From: Solirubrobacteraceae bacterium
GTDB taxonomy: Bacteria > Actinomycetota > Thermoleophilia > Solirubrobacterales > Solirubrobacteraceae
Length of the DNA stretch: 64,000 nt
Assembly: GCA_029263125.1 (NCBI GenBank)
Contig: JAJCYD010000008.1
Location: 38,129-102,128 of the forward strand
Direction: 5' to 3'
The position numbers and the translations under genes are program-made. Under the pieces are notes generated by a model, which was not told where the DNA came from, did not search any database, and worked only from the letters and a program-made list of their open reading frames with translations. Of the stretch, positions 9,163 to 16,805 are shown piece by piece (the stretch's first letter is position 1; every line of letters starts with the position of its first letter).

Positions 9163-9558
9163 ATGACTCGCTCAGTAGCCACGGAGGAACGTCGGCGCCT
9201 CACTCCTACGCTCGTGATCCTCGTGGTGGCCTGCTCGTTCAGCTTCGCCGCGATCGTGACCTTCGCGTTCGCCGACGACTACCACACAAACTGTGTCGGT
9301 CACGGCTACCTGCACGGCGCAAGCCAGACCGATGGCTCGTTCTTCTCGCGTGTGGAGGGTGGTTGCGGGTCAGGCTCACGACGCTGCGACATCTACGTGT
9401 ACGGCTCATACGTCGGCGGTCTCTCGGTTGGCGACGCGACCTGCAATGCGTGGTCACGCGAGTGGGGCAACTACACCGAGTGCGCATCAACAGCGCACAC
9501 GAAGTTCCTGCCGTACTTCAACGAGCACGTACACAAAGCCTCCAACTGGTGCGGATGA
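9163..9558 (+). CDS. Secreted/membrane-anchored Cys-rich protein, unknown
   Basis: Hypothetical protein of 131 residues with no family I recognise. A charged N-terminus and one hydrophobic segment (about 14-37) act as signal or anchor. The remaining 93 residues are exported and hold six cysteines (44, 68, 75, 94, 107, 130), enough for three disulfides, with many Gly, Ser, Tyr and Trp. Base composition looks less GC-rich than its neighbours, hinting at acquisition. The stop is 1 nt before the next gene, so they are probably co-transcribed with the GGPPW protein. Confidence 0.7.
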   Translation: MTRSVATEERRRLTPTLVILVVACSFSFAAIVTFAFADDYHTNCVGHGYLHGASQTDGSFFSRVEGGCGSGSRRCDIYVYGSYVGGLSVGDATCNAWSREWGNYTECASTAHTKFLPYFNEHVHKASNWCG

Positions 9559-9559
9559 G

Positions 9560-10132
9560 ATGGTCCGCAGAGCCGTCATCGCGGTGGCAATGCTCGTCGC
9601 TGCGGCTGGTGGCATCGTGAGTGCCAGCGCGATCGCGCTCGACCCGAAGCCCGATCACCCTGCAGCCGACTACGAGCAGGCGACGGGCGTCGAGCAGCGC
9701 GGCACCCCGGTCGATGATCCGCGCGGCGGACCCCCCTGGGCGGTGCGAAGCAACGACACGACAAGCGGGCAGCGCTGTGTGACTGTCGGGCGCACTGACG
9801 GCGTTGCGTTCGGGCCGGTTGATTCGTCGGGACGAGTTCTCGATGCCGGTCGCGCGCTATCCGGGATGTGCGGGAATGTGGGTGATAACCCGCTCCAGGT
9901 TGGCCTGGCCGAGTTCGCCGACACGGCGGGCACAGGGCCGCGGTCGGTGCTGTTCGGGATCGCCGACGCAAGCGTGGAGCGCATCGCGGTCTCGGCCCGC
10001 GGGGTCGAGAAGATTGTCGACCTGGACGAGCAGCGAACATTCGCCGAAGTGCGTGAGGGACTCTCGGCCGACGACGATTGGACGATCATCGCAACGTTGC
10101 GCGATGGCACCGAGGTGAAACGCACGCTCTGA
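9560..10132 (+). CDS. Secreted GGPPW-domain protein, unknown
   Basis: Exported protein of 190 residues with an N-terminal signal sequence (about 4-26) and no cytoplasmic domain. The ectodomain shares with the proteins at 10761 and 53111 the motif DPxGGPPW (GGPPW at 56-60), a Cys in RCVTVGR (Cys73), a second Cys (104) and a later FGI strand. No annotated family is recognised. It lies 1 nt after the Cys-rich protein and upstream of a sigma factor whose partner carries the same domain, so it may be a free competitor or partner of that ectodomain. Confidence 0.75.
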   Translation: MVRRAVIAVAMLVAAAGGIVSASAIALDPKPDHPAADYEQATGVEQRGTPVDDPRGGPPWAVRSNDTTSGQRCVTVGRTDGVAFGPVDSSGRVLDAGRALSGMCGNVGDNPLQVGLAEFADTAGTGPRSVLFGIADASVERIAVSARGVEKIVDLDEQRTFAEVREGLSADDDWTIIATLRDGTEVKRTL

Positions 10133-10161
10133 AGCCGCCGCTCGCGAGCTGCGGGTGTGCC

Positions 10162-10764
10162 ATGCTTCGCGTCGTGGGATGGCCCACACGACGAAGCGCC
10201 AACGACGAACCCCTCCTGATCAAGAGCTTCGAGGATCCGGCAGCCTTCCACCATTTTTACCGCGCCTACGTCGAACGCGTCGTCGTGTTCTTCGCGCGAC
10301 GGGCGTTGGATGCCGAGACGGCGCTGGATCTTGTCGGCGAGACGTTTGCGCTGGCGCTGGAGCGACGCAGGCAGTTTCGCGGCAGCACGGCGCATGAGGA
10401 GCAGGGCTGGCTATTCGCCATCGCCCGCAACGAGTTGGCGCACTATTGGAAGCGTGGCGCGGTCGAGCGCGCAGCGTTGCAGCGCCTCGGATGCGATCCC
10501 CCGGAGAGCACCAGCGAGGATCTTGAATGGGTCGAGCGGGTCGCAGATCTCCCGCTGCTTCGCACCACGGTCTGCGCCGCGCTTGATGACCTGCCCGGGG
10601 ATCAGGCCTACGCGGTCGCGGCGCGCATCGTCGATGAGCGCGCGTACGGCGAGCTCGCAAGTGAACTCGATGTCAGTGAGCAGGTCGTGCGCGCACGCGT
10701 GTCGCGAGGCCTGCGCGCACTGGGGCAGTCCCTCAGCGACCCGCAGCTTAAAGATCTGACATGA
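10162..10764 (+). CDS. ECF-type RNA polymerase sigma factor
   Basis: Alternative sigma factor of about 200 residues. Region 2 includes FYRAYVERVVVFFARR and WLFAIARNELAHYW; region 4 ends with the helix-turn-helix YGELASELDVSEQVVRARVS. It is clearly paralogous to the sigma at 54436: both share RRxLDAETALD, ETFAxA and FRGxT. ATG 10162 is chosen, but GTG 10174 or the upstream ATG 10078 are possible. It overlaps the membrane GGPPW gene by 4 nt (ATGA), the usual sigma/anti-sigma arrangement. Confidence 0.88.
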   Translation: MLRVVGWPTRRSANDEPLLIKSFEDPAAFHHFYRAYVERVVVFFARRALDAETALDLVGETFALALERRRQFRGSTAHEEQGWLFAIARNELAHYWKRGAVERAALQRLGCDPPESTSEDLEWVERVADLPLLRTTVCAALDDLPGDQAYAVAARIVDERAYGELASELDVSEQVVRARVSRGLRALGQSLSDPQLKDLT

Positions 10765-11429
10765 GCAACCTGCCTCCTGGACTGAAGGACTTCGGGGCGC
10801 GGCTGACGAAGGCCGCCGAGGGCGAAATCCGCGAACGCCAGCGCCCACCAACACGCCGTCGCTTGCGCAGTCTCGGGCTCCCGGTCACGGCGGCCTTGCT
10901 CGCCGCCGCGGTAAGCGCAGGTGCGGTGAAACTCGTCGACCCCGCCGGGGAGCCGATCAAGCCCGAGTCAAGCGGCGGCGAGGGATTGCAGTCCGCAAGC
11001 GATCCGGCGGTCGTTGTCGGGAGCGCAGCAGAGGACCCCGGCGGAGGGCCGCCGTGGGTAGTCCGGGCCTACACGAACGCGAGCGGACTCGAGTGCGTTC
11101 AGGTCGGCCGCCTGCGCGACGGCGTGTTTGGCCAGGTGCAGGGGGGTCAGTTCCGTGCAATGCCGAATTCGGCGCCAGGCACCTGCGCCACCGCGACCGC
11201 GCGGGGGCCACTCATCGCGGTGCGCCGCGTGACGTCGCGCCGAACGCTCGTGTTCGGACTCGCCGCCAGTCGCGAACCCGTGATCGTGCGCGCCGGAGAC
11301 CGTCGGCAGCGCGTCGTGCCCACCGGCCTCGGCGCATTCGTCGCGGTCTTCGCGAATCTCAGTCCCAATCAGAAGATCGAGGTGCGCTCCACGGTCGCTG
11401 GACGCACCGATATCCAGCGGTTCAGCTGA
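10761..11429 (+). CDS. Membrane GGPPW-domain protein, putative sigma regulator
   Basis: Protein of 222 residues: a charged cytoplasmic segment (1-36), one membrane helix (about 38-56), a linker, then the GGPPW ectodomain (motif 95-99, Cys112 in ECVQVGR, Cys142, VFGL strand). No zinc-binding anti-sigma motif (HxxxCxxC) is present. By position, starting inside the sigma stop codon, it is probably the regulator of the sigma factor, with a short cytoplasmic part for binding and an outer domain for sensing. Function is inferred from context only. Confidence 0.82.
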   Translation: MSNLPPGLKDFGARLTKAAEGEIRERQRPPTRRRLRSLGLPVTAALLAAAVSAGAVKLVDPAGEPIKPESSGGEGLQSASDPAVVVGSAAEDPGGGPPWVVRAYTNASGLECVQVGRLRDGVFGQVQGGQFRAMPNSAPGTCATATARGPLIAVRRVTSRRTLVFGLAASREPVIVRAGDRRQRVVPTGLGAFVAVFANLSPNQKIEVRSTVAGRTDIQRFS

Positions 11430-12019
11430 GTCAGCGACGACCCGCCGATGGGCCGTCGGAGGGCCGGGGAGCCGGGGGGCGCCGAAGCGTGTCGTCGTCG
11501 GACGAGACACTCGGAGCACGTCGCCCACTAACGGACTTGATCCATCCGCCGCACGCGATAGGTCGGTCGGCGCCCCCTGTCTGCCCGATCTCAGGGGCGT
11601 TTGAGGTGTCAACCGGCGGCGTGGGCGCGACTGGATGTCACAAAGGTTCCCTCCGAGCCTCATAAGGATCGACGACCAGACAGGAACGTCCGCGGCTGCC
11701 TTCCCCTCCCCGTGGAGGGCGGCCGTGGTGTTCCCGCGCTGCCATAGTGACTGAATGCCGAGTCCAGGGCATTCAAGCTCTCGGGTGTCGGCGCCGGGCG
11801 ACGGATGAACGTCAGGTGGGTGGTCGTGCGGCGGCTCCTGTGGCAGCGTTCGGGTTGGGCGCGGGCGATTGACGGAAGCGAAGCGCAGACGTCAGGGGCT
11901 TGTGGTCTGCCGCGCGGCTTTGCCCTTCGAGGGCCTGAGAGATGCGCGCCCCGGTGTCACGCTCGCGCCCGTCGTGGTTGGCCCGCTGGCGTTCCCGGGA
12001 GCTGGCATTCGCGCCCGAG
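11430..12019. other. Intergenic stretch without convincing gene
   Basis: 590 nt between convergent genes. Short ORFs on both strands look like GC-rich noise. It contains an 8-bp inverted repeat TGAATGCC/GGCATTCA at 11752-11775. A CATAGT hexamer (11743-11748) lies 6 nt before an ATG at 11755 that opens a 17-codon ORF ending at 11808. Confidence 0.5.
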
Positions 12020-13216
12020 TCAGGGTGTGTCGCCGACATCGCCGACTCGTTGGCTGACGATGGCGTAGGTACGCGTCCACCGCACGTCACCGCCGTCGGC
12101 CGTGTTGCCGATTGCGCGCAGTTCACCGCTCGTCGGATCGAACGCGATGACGTCGGAGCCGTCGCCGTCGTGCATGCCGGCGCCGAGGGTGACGGCGGCG
12201 ACCTGCCGTCCGCGCAGATCGCGGATGAGGCCCAGCGATCGTGTGCCGGAGCGCTCGGTGAGCACGCTGACCAGCGACGCGCGGAGCGCTGGCGGCGTCG
12301 CGGGATAGGCCAGCAGCGTTTCGATGTCGCTGATGATGGTGTCATCGATGAGGCGCCGTATCGCGAAGGAGCAGCCGTCGCCGTTGCCGTCGCAGCCGGC
12401 TTGGGACTTCCCACGTCGCTGCCAGGATCGCTCTTGAAGCCAGGCGGCGAGCGCGCTGGGCTGGCGCGGGATGCCAGCGAGCGGGTCGCCGTCGTGGGGG
12501 AGCACGTCGTACAGGCCGTTGGCGCCAAGCAGTCGCTCGTCGCCGCCGCCGGCGGCGAAGTCTGTCGACAGCGGGCGTTCAGCGCTCGCACTGGGGATGA
12601 GCTGCTCGAGATCCGGTCGACCGGCGGCCTGCCACGCCGCGCGATCGCGCGATGTGGGCACAGTGATCTCTGCTGATGGGCTGTGCGACATTCGCCCGCT
12701 TGCATCCGGGGCGATCCACCACTGCTCGGTGGCGATGCGAGCGACGGCGAACGGCTGCTTGGCTGCGGCGAGCCGGATCTCGTTGTTCGGCGCCGGAACG
12801 CCCGCGATCGACGCATCATCGGCGGGCGTCGCGGTGACGATGAACTGCGTCACGGCCCAACTTCCACGTTGGTAGAGGACGTCTCCGCTGCCGGGCACGT
12901 CCCATGCTCCGGCGACGTCGCGCAACGCGACGCCGCATGCGCGCGCCGGCCCGGGCGACGCACAGGCGGCATTCGCGGATGGCGGACCTGAGACGCCGCC
13001 GGAGCCTGCCAGCAGCGCCAGCACGACGATGCCCGCTGCCGCCGTGCCCGTGACGATGACCGCAAGCGCGCCGCGCCGTGGCCGCGTTGGTCGACGTGAT
13101 TCCGGGGGCGCGCCGGCGATCAGCGTGTCGAGGCGGGCGCGTGTGGACGCGGGAGCCGGGCCCGGTTGGATGCGCGCATGCGCCTCTCGCAGCCGGTCGT
13201 CGATGTCGGTGTTCAT
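12020..13216 (-). CDS. Membrane protein paired with ECF sigma factor (CU044_5270-like)
   Basis: Protein of 398 residues starting at ATG 13216, with GAGAGGAC upstream and a 4-nt overlap with the sigma stop. A cytoplasmic N-terminus (about 1-50), one membrane helix (about 52-72) and a large extracytoplasmic region of about 320 residues follow the CU044_5270 layout, a family regularly found after ECF sigma genes in actinobacteria. Cysteines occur in ACASPGPARACG and in QAGCDGNGDGC. Unlike the other two sigma partners in the window it has no GGPPW motif. Probably a signal-responsive sigma partner. Confidence 0.8.
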   Translation of the reverse strand: MNTDIDDRLREAHARIQPGPAPASTRARLDTLIAGAPPESRRPTRPRRGALAVIVTGTAAAGIVVLALLAGSGGVSGPPSANAACASPGPARACGVALRDVAGAWDVPGSGDVLYQRGSWAVTQFIVTATPADDASIAGVPAPNNEIRLAAAKQPFAVARIATEQWWIAPDASGRMSHSPSAEITVPTSRDRAAWQAAGRPDLEQLIPSASAERPLSTDFAAGGGDERLLGANGLYDVLPHDGDPLAGIPRQPSALAAWLQERSWQRRGKSQAGCDGNGDGCSFAIRRLIDDTIISDIETLLAYPATPPALRASLVSVLTERSGTRSLGLIRDLRGRQVAAVTLGAGMHDGDGSDVIAFDPTSGELRAIGNTADGGDVRWTRTYAIVSQRVGDVGDTP

Positions 13217-13791
13217 GTCGAAGTCCTCTCTGTGTGCGATCGGCGCGTTGACGGCGGTGTGGTGGGATCTTTGAGCGCGGCGCTCATGTGGGCGCGGGCG
13301 CGGTGCAGGCGAGAGCGAACGGTGCCGATGCGCGTGGCGGTCGCGGTGGCGATCTCGGCATAGCTCAGCTCGCCCCACACGTGCAACAGGAGCGTGTCCA
13401 GCTCCTCGCGGCGCAGGGACCGCAATGCGACGCGCAGCTCCGGATCACCGTCTTCGGGCAACTCGAGCATCGTCGGCTGTGCCCGACGCAACCGCGTGAG
13501 CAGCAGACGCCCGCTGGCTCGTCGTCGCGCCTCGTCGCGCAACAGGTTCGTCGCGATCGTAAACAGCCAGGGTCGCACTCCACCGCCGCCATCGCGAAAG
13601 CGAGCTCGAGCCGCGAACGCGCGCGCGAAGGTCTCCGCCGCCAGGTCTTCGGCGAGATCGACGTTGCCCAGACGGTGACGCAGATAGCCGCGGATCGCGC
13701 CGTGATGGGCATCGAAGACCGCGCCGAATCGCTCCGGCTCACGTACGGACGCCAACAGCGCAGCGGTCGTGGCCTCATCTTCGGATGGCAT
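13213..13791 (-). CDS. ECF-type RNA polymerase sigma factor
   Basis: Sigma factor of 192 residues. Region 2 has FGAVFDAHHGAIRGYLRHR and LAEDLAAETFARAF; the WLFTIATNLLRDEAR segment and the region 4 helix-turn-helix (LSYAEIATATATRIGTVRSR) are clear. It belongs to a different subgroup from the sigmas at 10162 and 54436, lacking their LDAETALD signature. Its stop overlaps the start of its membrane partner. Confidence 0.93.
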   Translation of the reverse strand: MPSEDEATTAALLASVREPERFGAVFDAHHGAIRGYLRHRLGNVDLAEDLAAETFARAFAARARFRDGGGGVRPWLFTIATNLLRDEARRRASGRLLLTRLRRAQPTMLELPEDGDPELRVALRSLRREELDTLLLHVWGELSYAEIATATATRIGTVRSRLHRARAHMSAALKDPTTPPSTRRSHTERTST

Positions 13792-13988
13792 CGAGCGCTA
13801 CAACGCCAAGGCGGCCAAAGAGTTCCCGGCCGCGGAGACGATCGCGTCGGGACCGGCGGCCGGCACAGCGACGGTGCCGGCCGCGCCCGCTGCGGGCTCC
13901 TGAGCGACTGCACGGCCGTCTAGGGAGCTTCGCCAATCCCTGCGTGCGAGCAGGGCACGCCCCTGGTTCGCCACGTCATACCCGAATC

Positions 13989-14018
13989 TTCTGACTTCAG
14001 AATCCCATGTACTACGAT
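13989..14018 (+). promoter_or_regulatory. CmtR-like operator and -10 element
   Basis: A perfect inverted repeat TTCTGA-CT-TCAGAA (13989-14002) lies where the -35 would be, and TACGAT (14013-14018) ends 8 nt before GTG 14027. Repressor binding would block polymerase directly, giving autoregulation. Confidence 0.6.
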
Positions 14019-14026
14019 GGCGGGTC

Positions 14027-14410
14027 GTGGATGCCGTGCTCGTCAATGCGCCCTTCCGTCTGCCGCCCGAGCCGATCGAGGCCGACCTACTGGCCAAGTA
14101 CTTCCGCGTACTTGGCGATCGCACTCGGCTGCGGGCACTGGAACTCGTCGCTGAGGGCGAGCGCTCCGTCGGCGAGCTCGTCGCGCTGCTTGACGAGCCA
14201 CAGACCAAGGTCTCCAACCACCTCGCGTGCCTGCGCTGGTGCGGGTTCGTGACGACGCGACGCGAGCATCGCACGATCCACTACCGCCTCGCCGACGATC
14301 GCGTGACCAGGATGATCGAGCTCGCCCGCGCGCTGCTGCGCGACAACGACGAGCACGTCGCGGCCTGCCGACACGTCGACACAGCTCCTGATCTGCGGAC
14401 GATCGCATGA
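14027..14410 (+). CDS. ArsR/SmtB-family metal-responsive repressor (CmtR-like)
   Basis: Winged-helix repressor of 127 residues. The recognition helix region carries Cys68 and Cys72 in HLACLRWCG, and Cys114 is near the C-terminus. This matches the Cys57/Cys61/Cys102 spacing of mycobacterial CmtR, a Cd(II)/Pb(II) sensor, so a soft metal ligand is likely. GTG 14027 is preceded by a -10 and palindrome but no Shine-Dalgarno, suggesting a leaderless message. It overlaps the thioredoxin-fold gene by 4 nt. No metal exporter lies in the operon, so the regulated target beyond itself is unclear. Confidence 0.88.
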   Translation: MDAVLVNAPFRLPPEPIEADLLAKYFRVLGDRTRLRALELVAEGERSVGELVALLDEPQTKVSNHLACLRWCGFVTTRREHRTIHYRLADDRVTRMIELARALLRDNDEHVAACRHVDTAPDLRTIA

Positions 14411-14715
14411 CCATCGAGCTGCTGTACTTCGACGGCTGCCCCAACCACGACGCGGTCGTGGCGCGCCTGCGCGAGCTGCTCACCCAGGCCGGCATCGACG
14501 TGACGATCGCCATGCACCGCGTGGAGACCGTCGAGGACGCGGAGCGCGAGCGCTTCCTCGGCTCACCGACGATCCGCGTCGGCGGACACGACGTCGAGCC
14601 CGGGGCCGAGAGCCGCGATGACTACGGCATGAAATGCCGCCTCTACGCCACCGACGAGGGGCTGCGCGGCACCCCGCCCGACGCCTGGATCCTCGGCGCG
14701 TTGACCGGCTCGTGA
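14407..14715 (+). CDS. Thioredoxin-fold protein with CPNH motif
   Basis: Small protein of 102 residues. The N-terminal strand leads into FDGCPNH (Cys11, His14) in the place of a thioredoxin CxxC, and GSPTIRV supplies the cis-proline loop. A further Cys77 sits in GMKCRLY. Similar small proteins accompany mercury and other metal genes in actinobacteria, including a (seleno)protein group. Coupled by ATGA overlap to the metal repressor, so a thiol or metal handling role is likely; the reaction is not known. Confidence 0.8.
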   Translation: MTIELLYFDGCPNHDAVVARLRELLTQAGIDVTIAMHRVETVEDAERERFLGSPTIRVGGHDVEPGAESRDDYGMKCRLYATDEGLRGTPPDAWILGALTGS

Positions 14716-15536
14716 TCATCCGGCGCTGCCGGTCCGCCGAACGGGCCACGCCCAGCTGAGCAGTCGAATGCGCGGCGACCTCCCGATCATCGCGGTCCTG
14801 CTCGCCCACGACGCCGACCCACACCACCTCGACCGCTCCCACGACGCGAAGCCCCAGGCTGGGCCGAGCCCCACAACCGGCCCGAAGCCCACGGGCAACC
14901 GTCACCGCACGAACAATGAAGCCCGCGATCGCGCCGACGCCGCGCACAGGCGTTCGATCGACGGGCGGGCCATGGGGACGAGGCCCGATGGGTGAGCGCT
15001 CGTCCAGGACTCGGTGCTCGCGCGGCAACAGCCTCAAGCGCCCGCAGCGTTCTTACGCCGCAGTTGAGCTCTGAAGCGGCCGCGAAAGGCCGCTGGGTCG
15101 TTTCGATCCATGACGTCCGCGGGCCGGGGCAGCTGCGTCGTGGTCGAGCCGCCGGCGCTGAGCGACGACGCGGCGTCCGAGCGGCTCGATCACGCATGGA
15201 TCCCGTCGCGCCCCGGGCCAGTCAGGAAGTCGCAAGGTCGGTCTGCGCCTGCATCCTGGCGCCATGACCACGCTAGGCCCGTTGGCCGCGAGGAGCTTGC
15301 TCTCACTCCCGGCCCAGCGGCTGGGCGGGTTCGGCATGACAGACGTGCAGAAGGCGCCCAACCCGCTGATCACAGGCGACCGCGATCGCCACCCAAACTG
15401 GCAAACTCTCGATCCGAGGGTTCCAGGTTCGCTTCCTCGCGGGGCACGTTGCGATGGACAACGCGAACGCGCATCGGCGGCGTCGGCGCAGCTGACCGTC
15501 GCGCCGGTCGAACGGCGGCGGCCTCGCGCCTCCCCA

Positions 15537-15653
15537 CCGTGCATAACTGACGTCTCGACGCCGCTTCATTCTCGATTCGGCAGTTGTGCATCACATGGAT
15601 GTACAACTGCCGGATCCGGCGCCGGCACCGGCCGAGGCGTCAGTTGTGCACGG
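15537..15653. repeat. Nested double palindrome with four CAGTTGTGCA-type cores
   Basis: Outer arms 15537-15557 and 15633-15653 are inverted repeats of 21 bp with 2 mismatches. Between them, arms 15574-15592 and 15598-15616 form a 19-bp inverted repeat with 2 mismatches around a 5-nt loop. All four arms share CAGTTRTRCA. It could be a small inverted-repeat element, a cruciform recombination site or a cluster of operator half-sites. Confidence 0.7.
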
Positions 15654-15861
15654 CGCTCTGGCTCACCCAGCGGTCGCATCCGCGGCGTGCGACCCGACCA
15701 CCGTGTCAGGCGCTCGAGAGGCCGCGCGCGGCGGTCTGTATCTGCCAGCCAATCGCAACGGCAGCCTGCACGCCACGGTCACGCTGGCGACCGGCGGATC
15801 TGCAGTCACAATGCCACATCCCAAACGATCGCCCAGCGGCCTGCCTGCGGACAGGGAACGC

Positions 15862-15867
15862 TAGGCT
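15862..15867 (+). promoter_or_regulatory. -10 element TAGGCT of ABC-2 exporter operon
   Basis: Ends 8 nt before GTG 15876, consistent with a leaderless or near-leaderless transcript. Confidence 0.45.
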
Positions 15868-15875
15868 CGGCCCAG

Positions 15876-16805
15876 GTGTCCGGCGACCCGGCAATCGAGA
15901 TCGACGGGCTGCGCAAGTCCTATGGGGCCTTCGAGGCCGTGCGGGGTCTGTCGCTGATCGTCGAGCGCGGCGAGATCTTCGCGTTCCTCGGCCCCAACGG
16001 CGCCGGCAAGACGACGACCGTCGAGATCCTCGAGGGGTTTCGCAAGCGCGACGGCGGCGACGTGCGCGTGCTCGGCGTCGATCCCGAGCACGGTGGTCGC
16101 GCGTGGCGGGGGCGCATCGGCATCGTCCTGCAGGAGGGTCGGGCGCAGTCCGAGCTGACGGTGCGCGAGACGCTGACCCTGTGGGCCGCCTACTACCCGA
16201 AGCCGCGCCCGATCGCCGAGACGATCGTGCTGGCGGGCCTGGAGGAGAAGGCCGAGGACCGTGTCGGGCGGCTGTCGGGCGGCCAGCGGAGACGCCTGGA
16301 CGTCGGCCTTGCGCTCGTCGGCGACCCCGACCTCGTCTTCCTTGACGAGCCGACGACCGGCTTCGATCCGGTCGCCCGCCGCGCGGCGTGGAAGGTCATC
16401 GCCGGCCTGCGTGATCTCGGCAAGACCGTCTTCCTGACGACGCACTATCTCGACGAGGCGCAGGAGCTCGCCGACCGCGTGGCGATCATCCGCGCCGGCT
16501 GCATCGTCGTCGAGGGGGCGCCCGACGCGCTGACCGCCGGCAGCCCGGACACGGAGATCCTGTTCGTCGCCCCGCCCGGCGTCGGCCTCGACGAGCTCCC
16601 CGTCCCCGAGATCCCACAGATCGTCGATGGGCGAGCGCGACTGCAGACCGGAACGCCGACCAGCACTCTGGCGACGCTGTGCGGCTGGGCCGCCGAGCGC
16701 GGGATCGAGCTCGAGCGCCTTGAGGTCCGCCGCCCGTCGCTCGAGGACGTCTATCTCGAGCTCGTCGACGGCGACGAGCCGGCCGCCACGGAAGCCGCGT
16801 CGTGA
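15876..16805 (+). CDS. ABC-2 type exporter ATP-binding protein
   Basis: ATPase of 309 residues. Walker A GPNGAGKTT, signature LSGGQRRR, Walker B LVFLDEPTTGFDP and switch His in TTHYLDEA place it in the drug/nodulation (DrrA/CcmA-like) group. A C-terminal domain of about 80 residues follows the nucleotide-binding domain. GTG 15876 is the first start before the conserved IEIDGLRKSYG segment and follows a -10 by 8 nt. Coupled by GTGA overlap to the permease. Confidence 0.93.
   Translation: MSGDPAIEIDGLRKSYGAFEAVRGLSLIVERGEIFAFLGPNGAGKTTTVEILEGFRKRDGGDVRVLGVDPEHGGRAWRGRIGIVLQEGRAQSELTVRETLTLWAAYYPKPRPIAETIVLAGLEEKAEDRVGRLSGGQRRRLDVGLALVGDPDLVFLDEPTTGFDPVARRAAWKVIAGLRDLGKTVFLTTHYLDEAQELADRVAIIRAGCIVVEGAPDALTAGSPDTEILFVAPPGVGLDELPVPEIPQIVDGRARLQTGTPTSTLATLCGWAAERGIELERLEVRRPSLEDVYLELVDGDEPAATEAAS

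Larger units (their letters stand above)
14716..15875. other. Long intergenic region without convincing gene
   Basis: 1160 nt. ORFs here show no recognisable domain, signal peptide or codon pattern, and frames on both strands look equally weak. Decayed genes cannot be excluded. The right part holds a nested palindrome (15537-15653), and TAGGCT at 15862-15867 serves the next gene. Confidence 0.5.

Noticed and set aside
14768..14995. 75-codon ORF after the thioredoxin-fold gene
   Set aside because: No start context, low-complexity His/Arg/Asp composition, no family pattern.
15396..15450. Sequence with a T-arm-like GGTTC and small hairpins
   Set aside because: No acceptor, D or anticodon stems can be paired, so not a tRNA.
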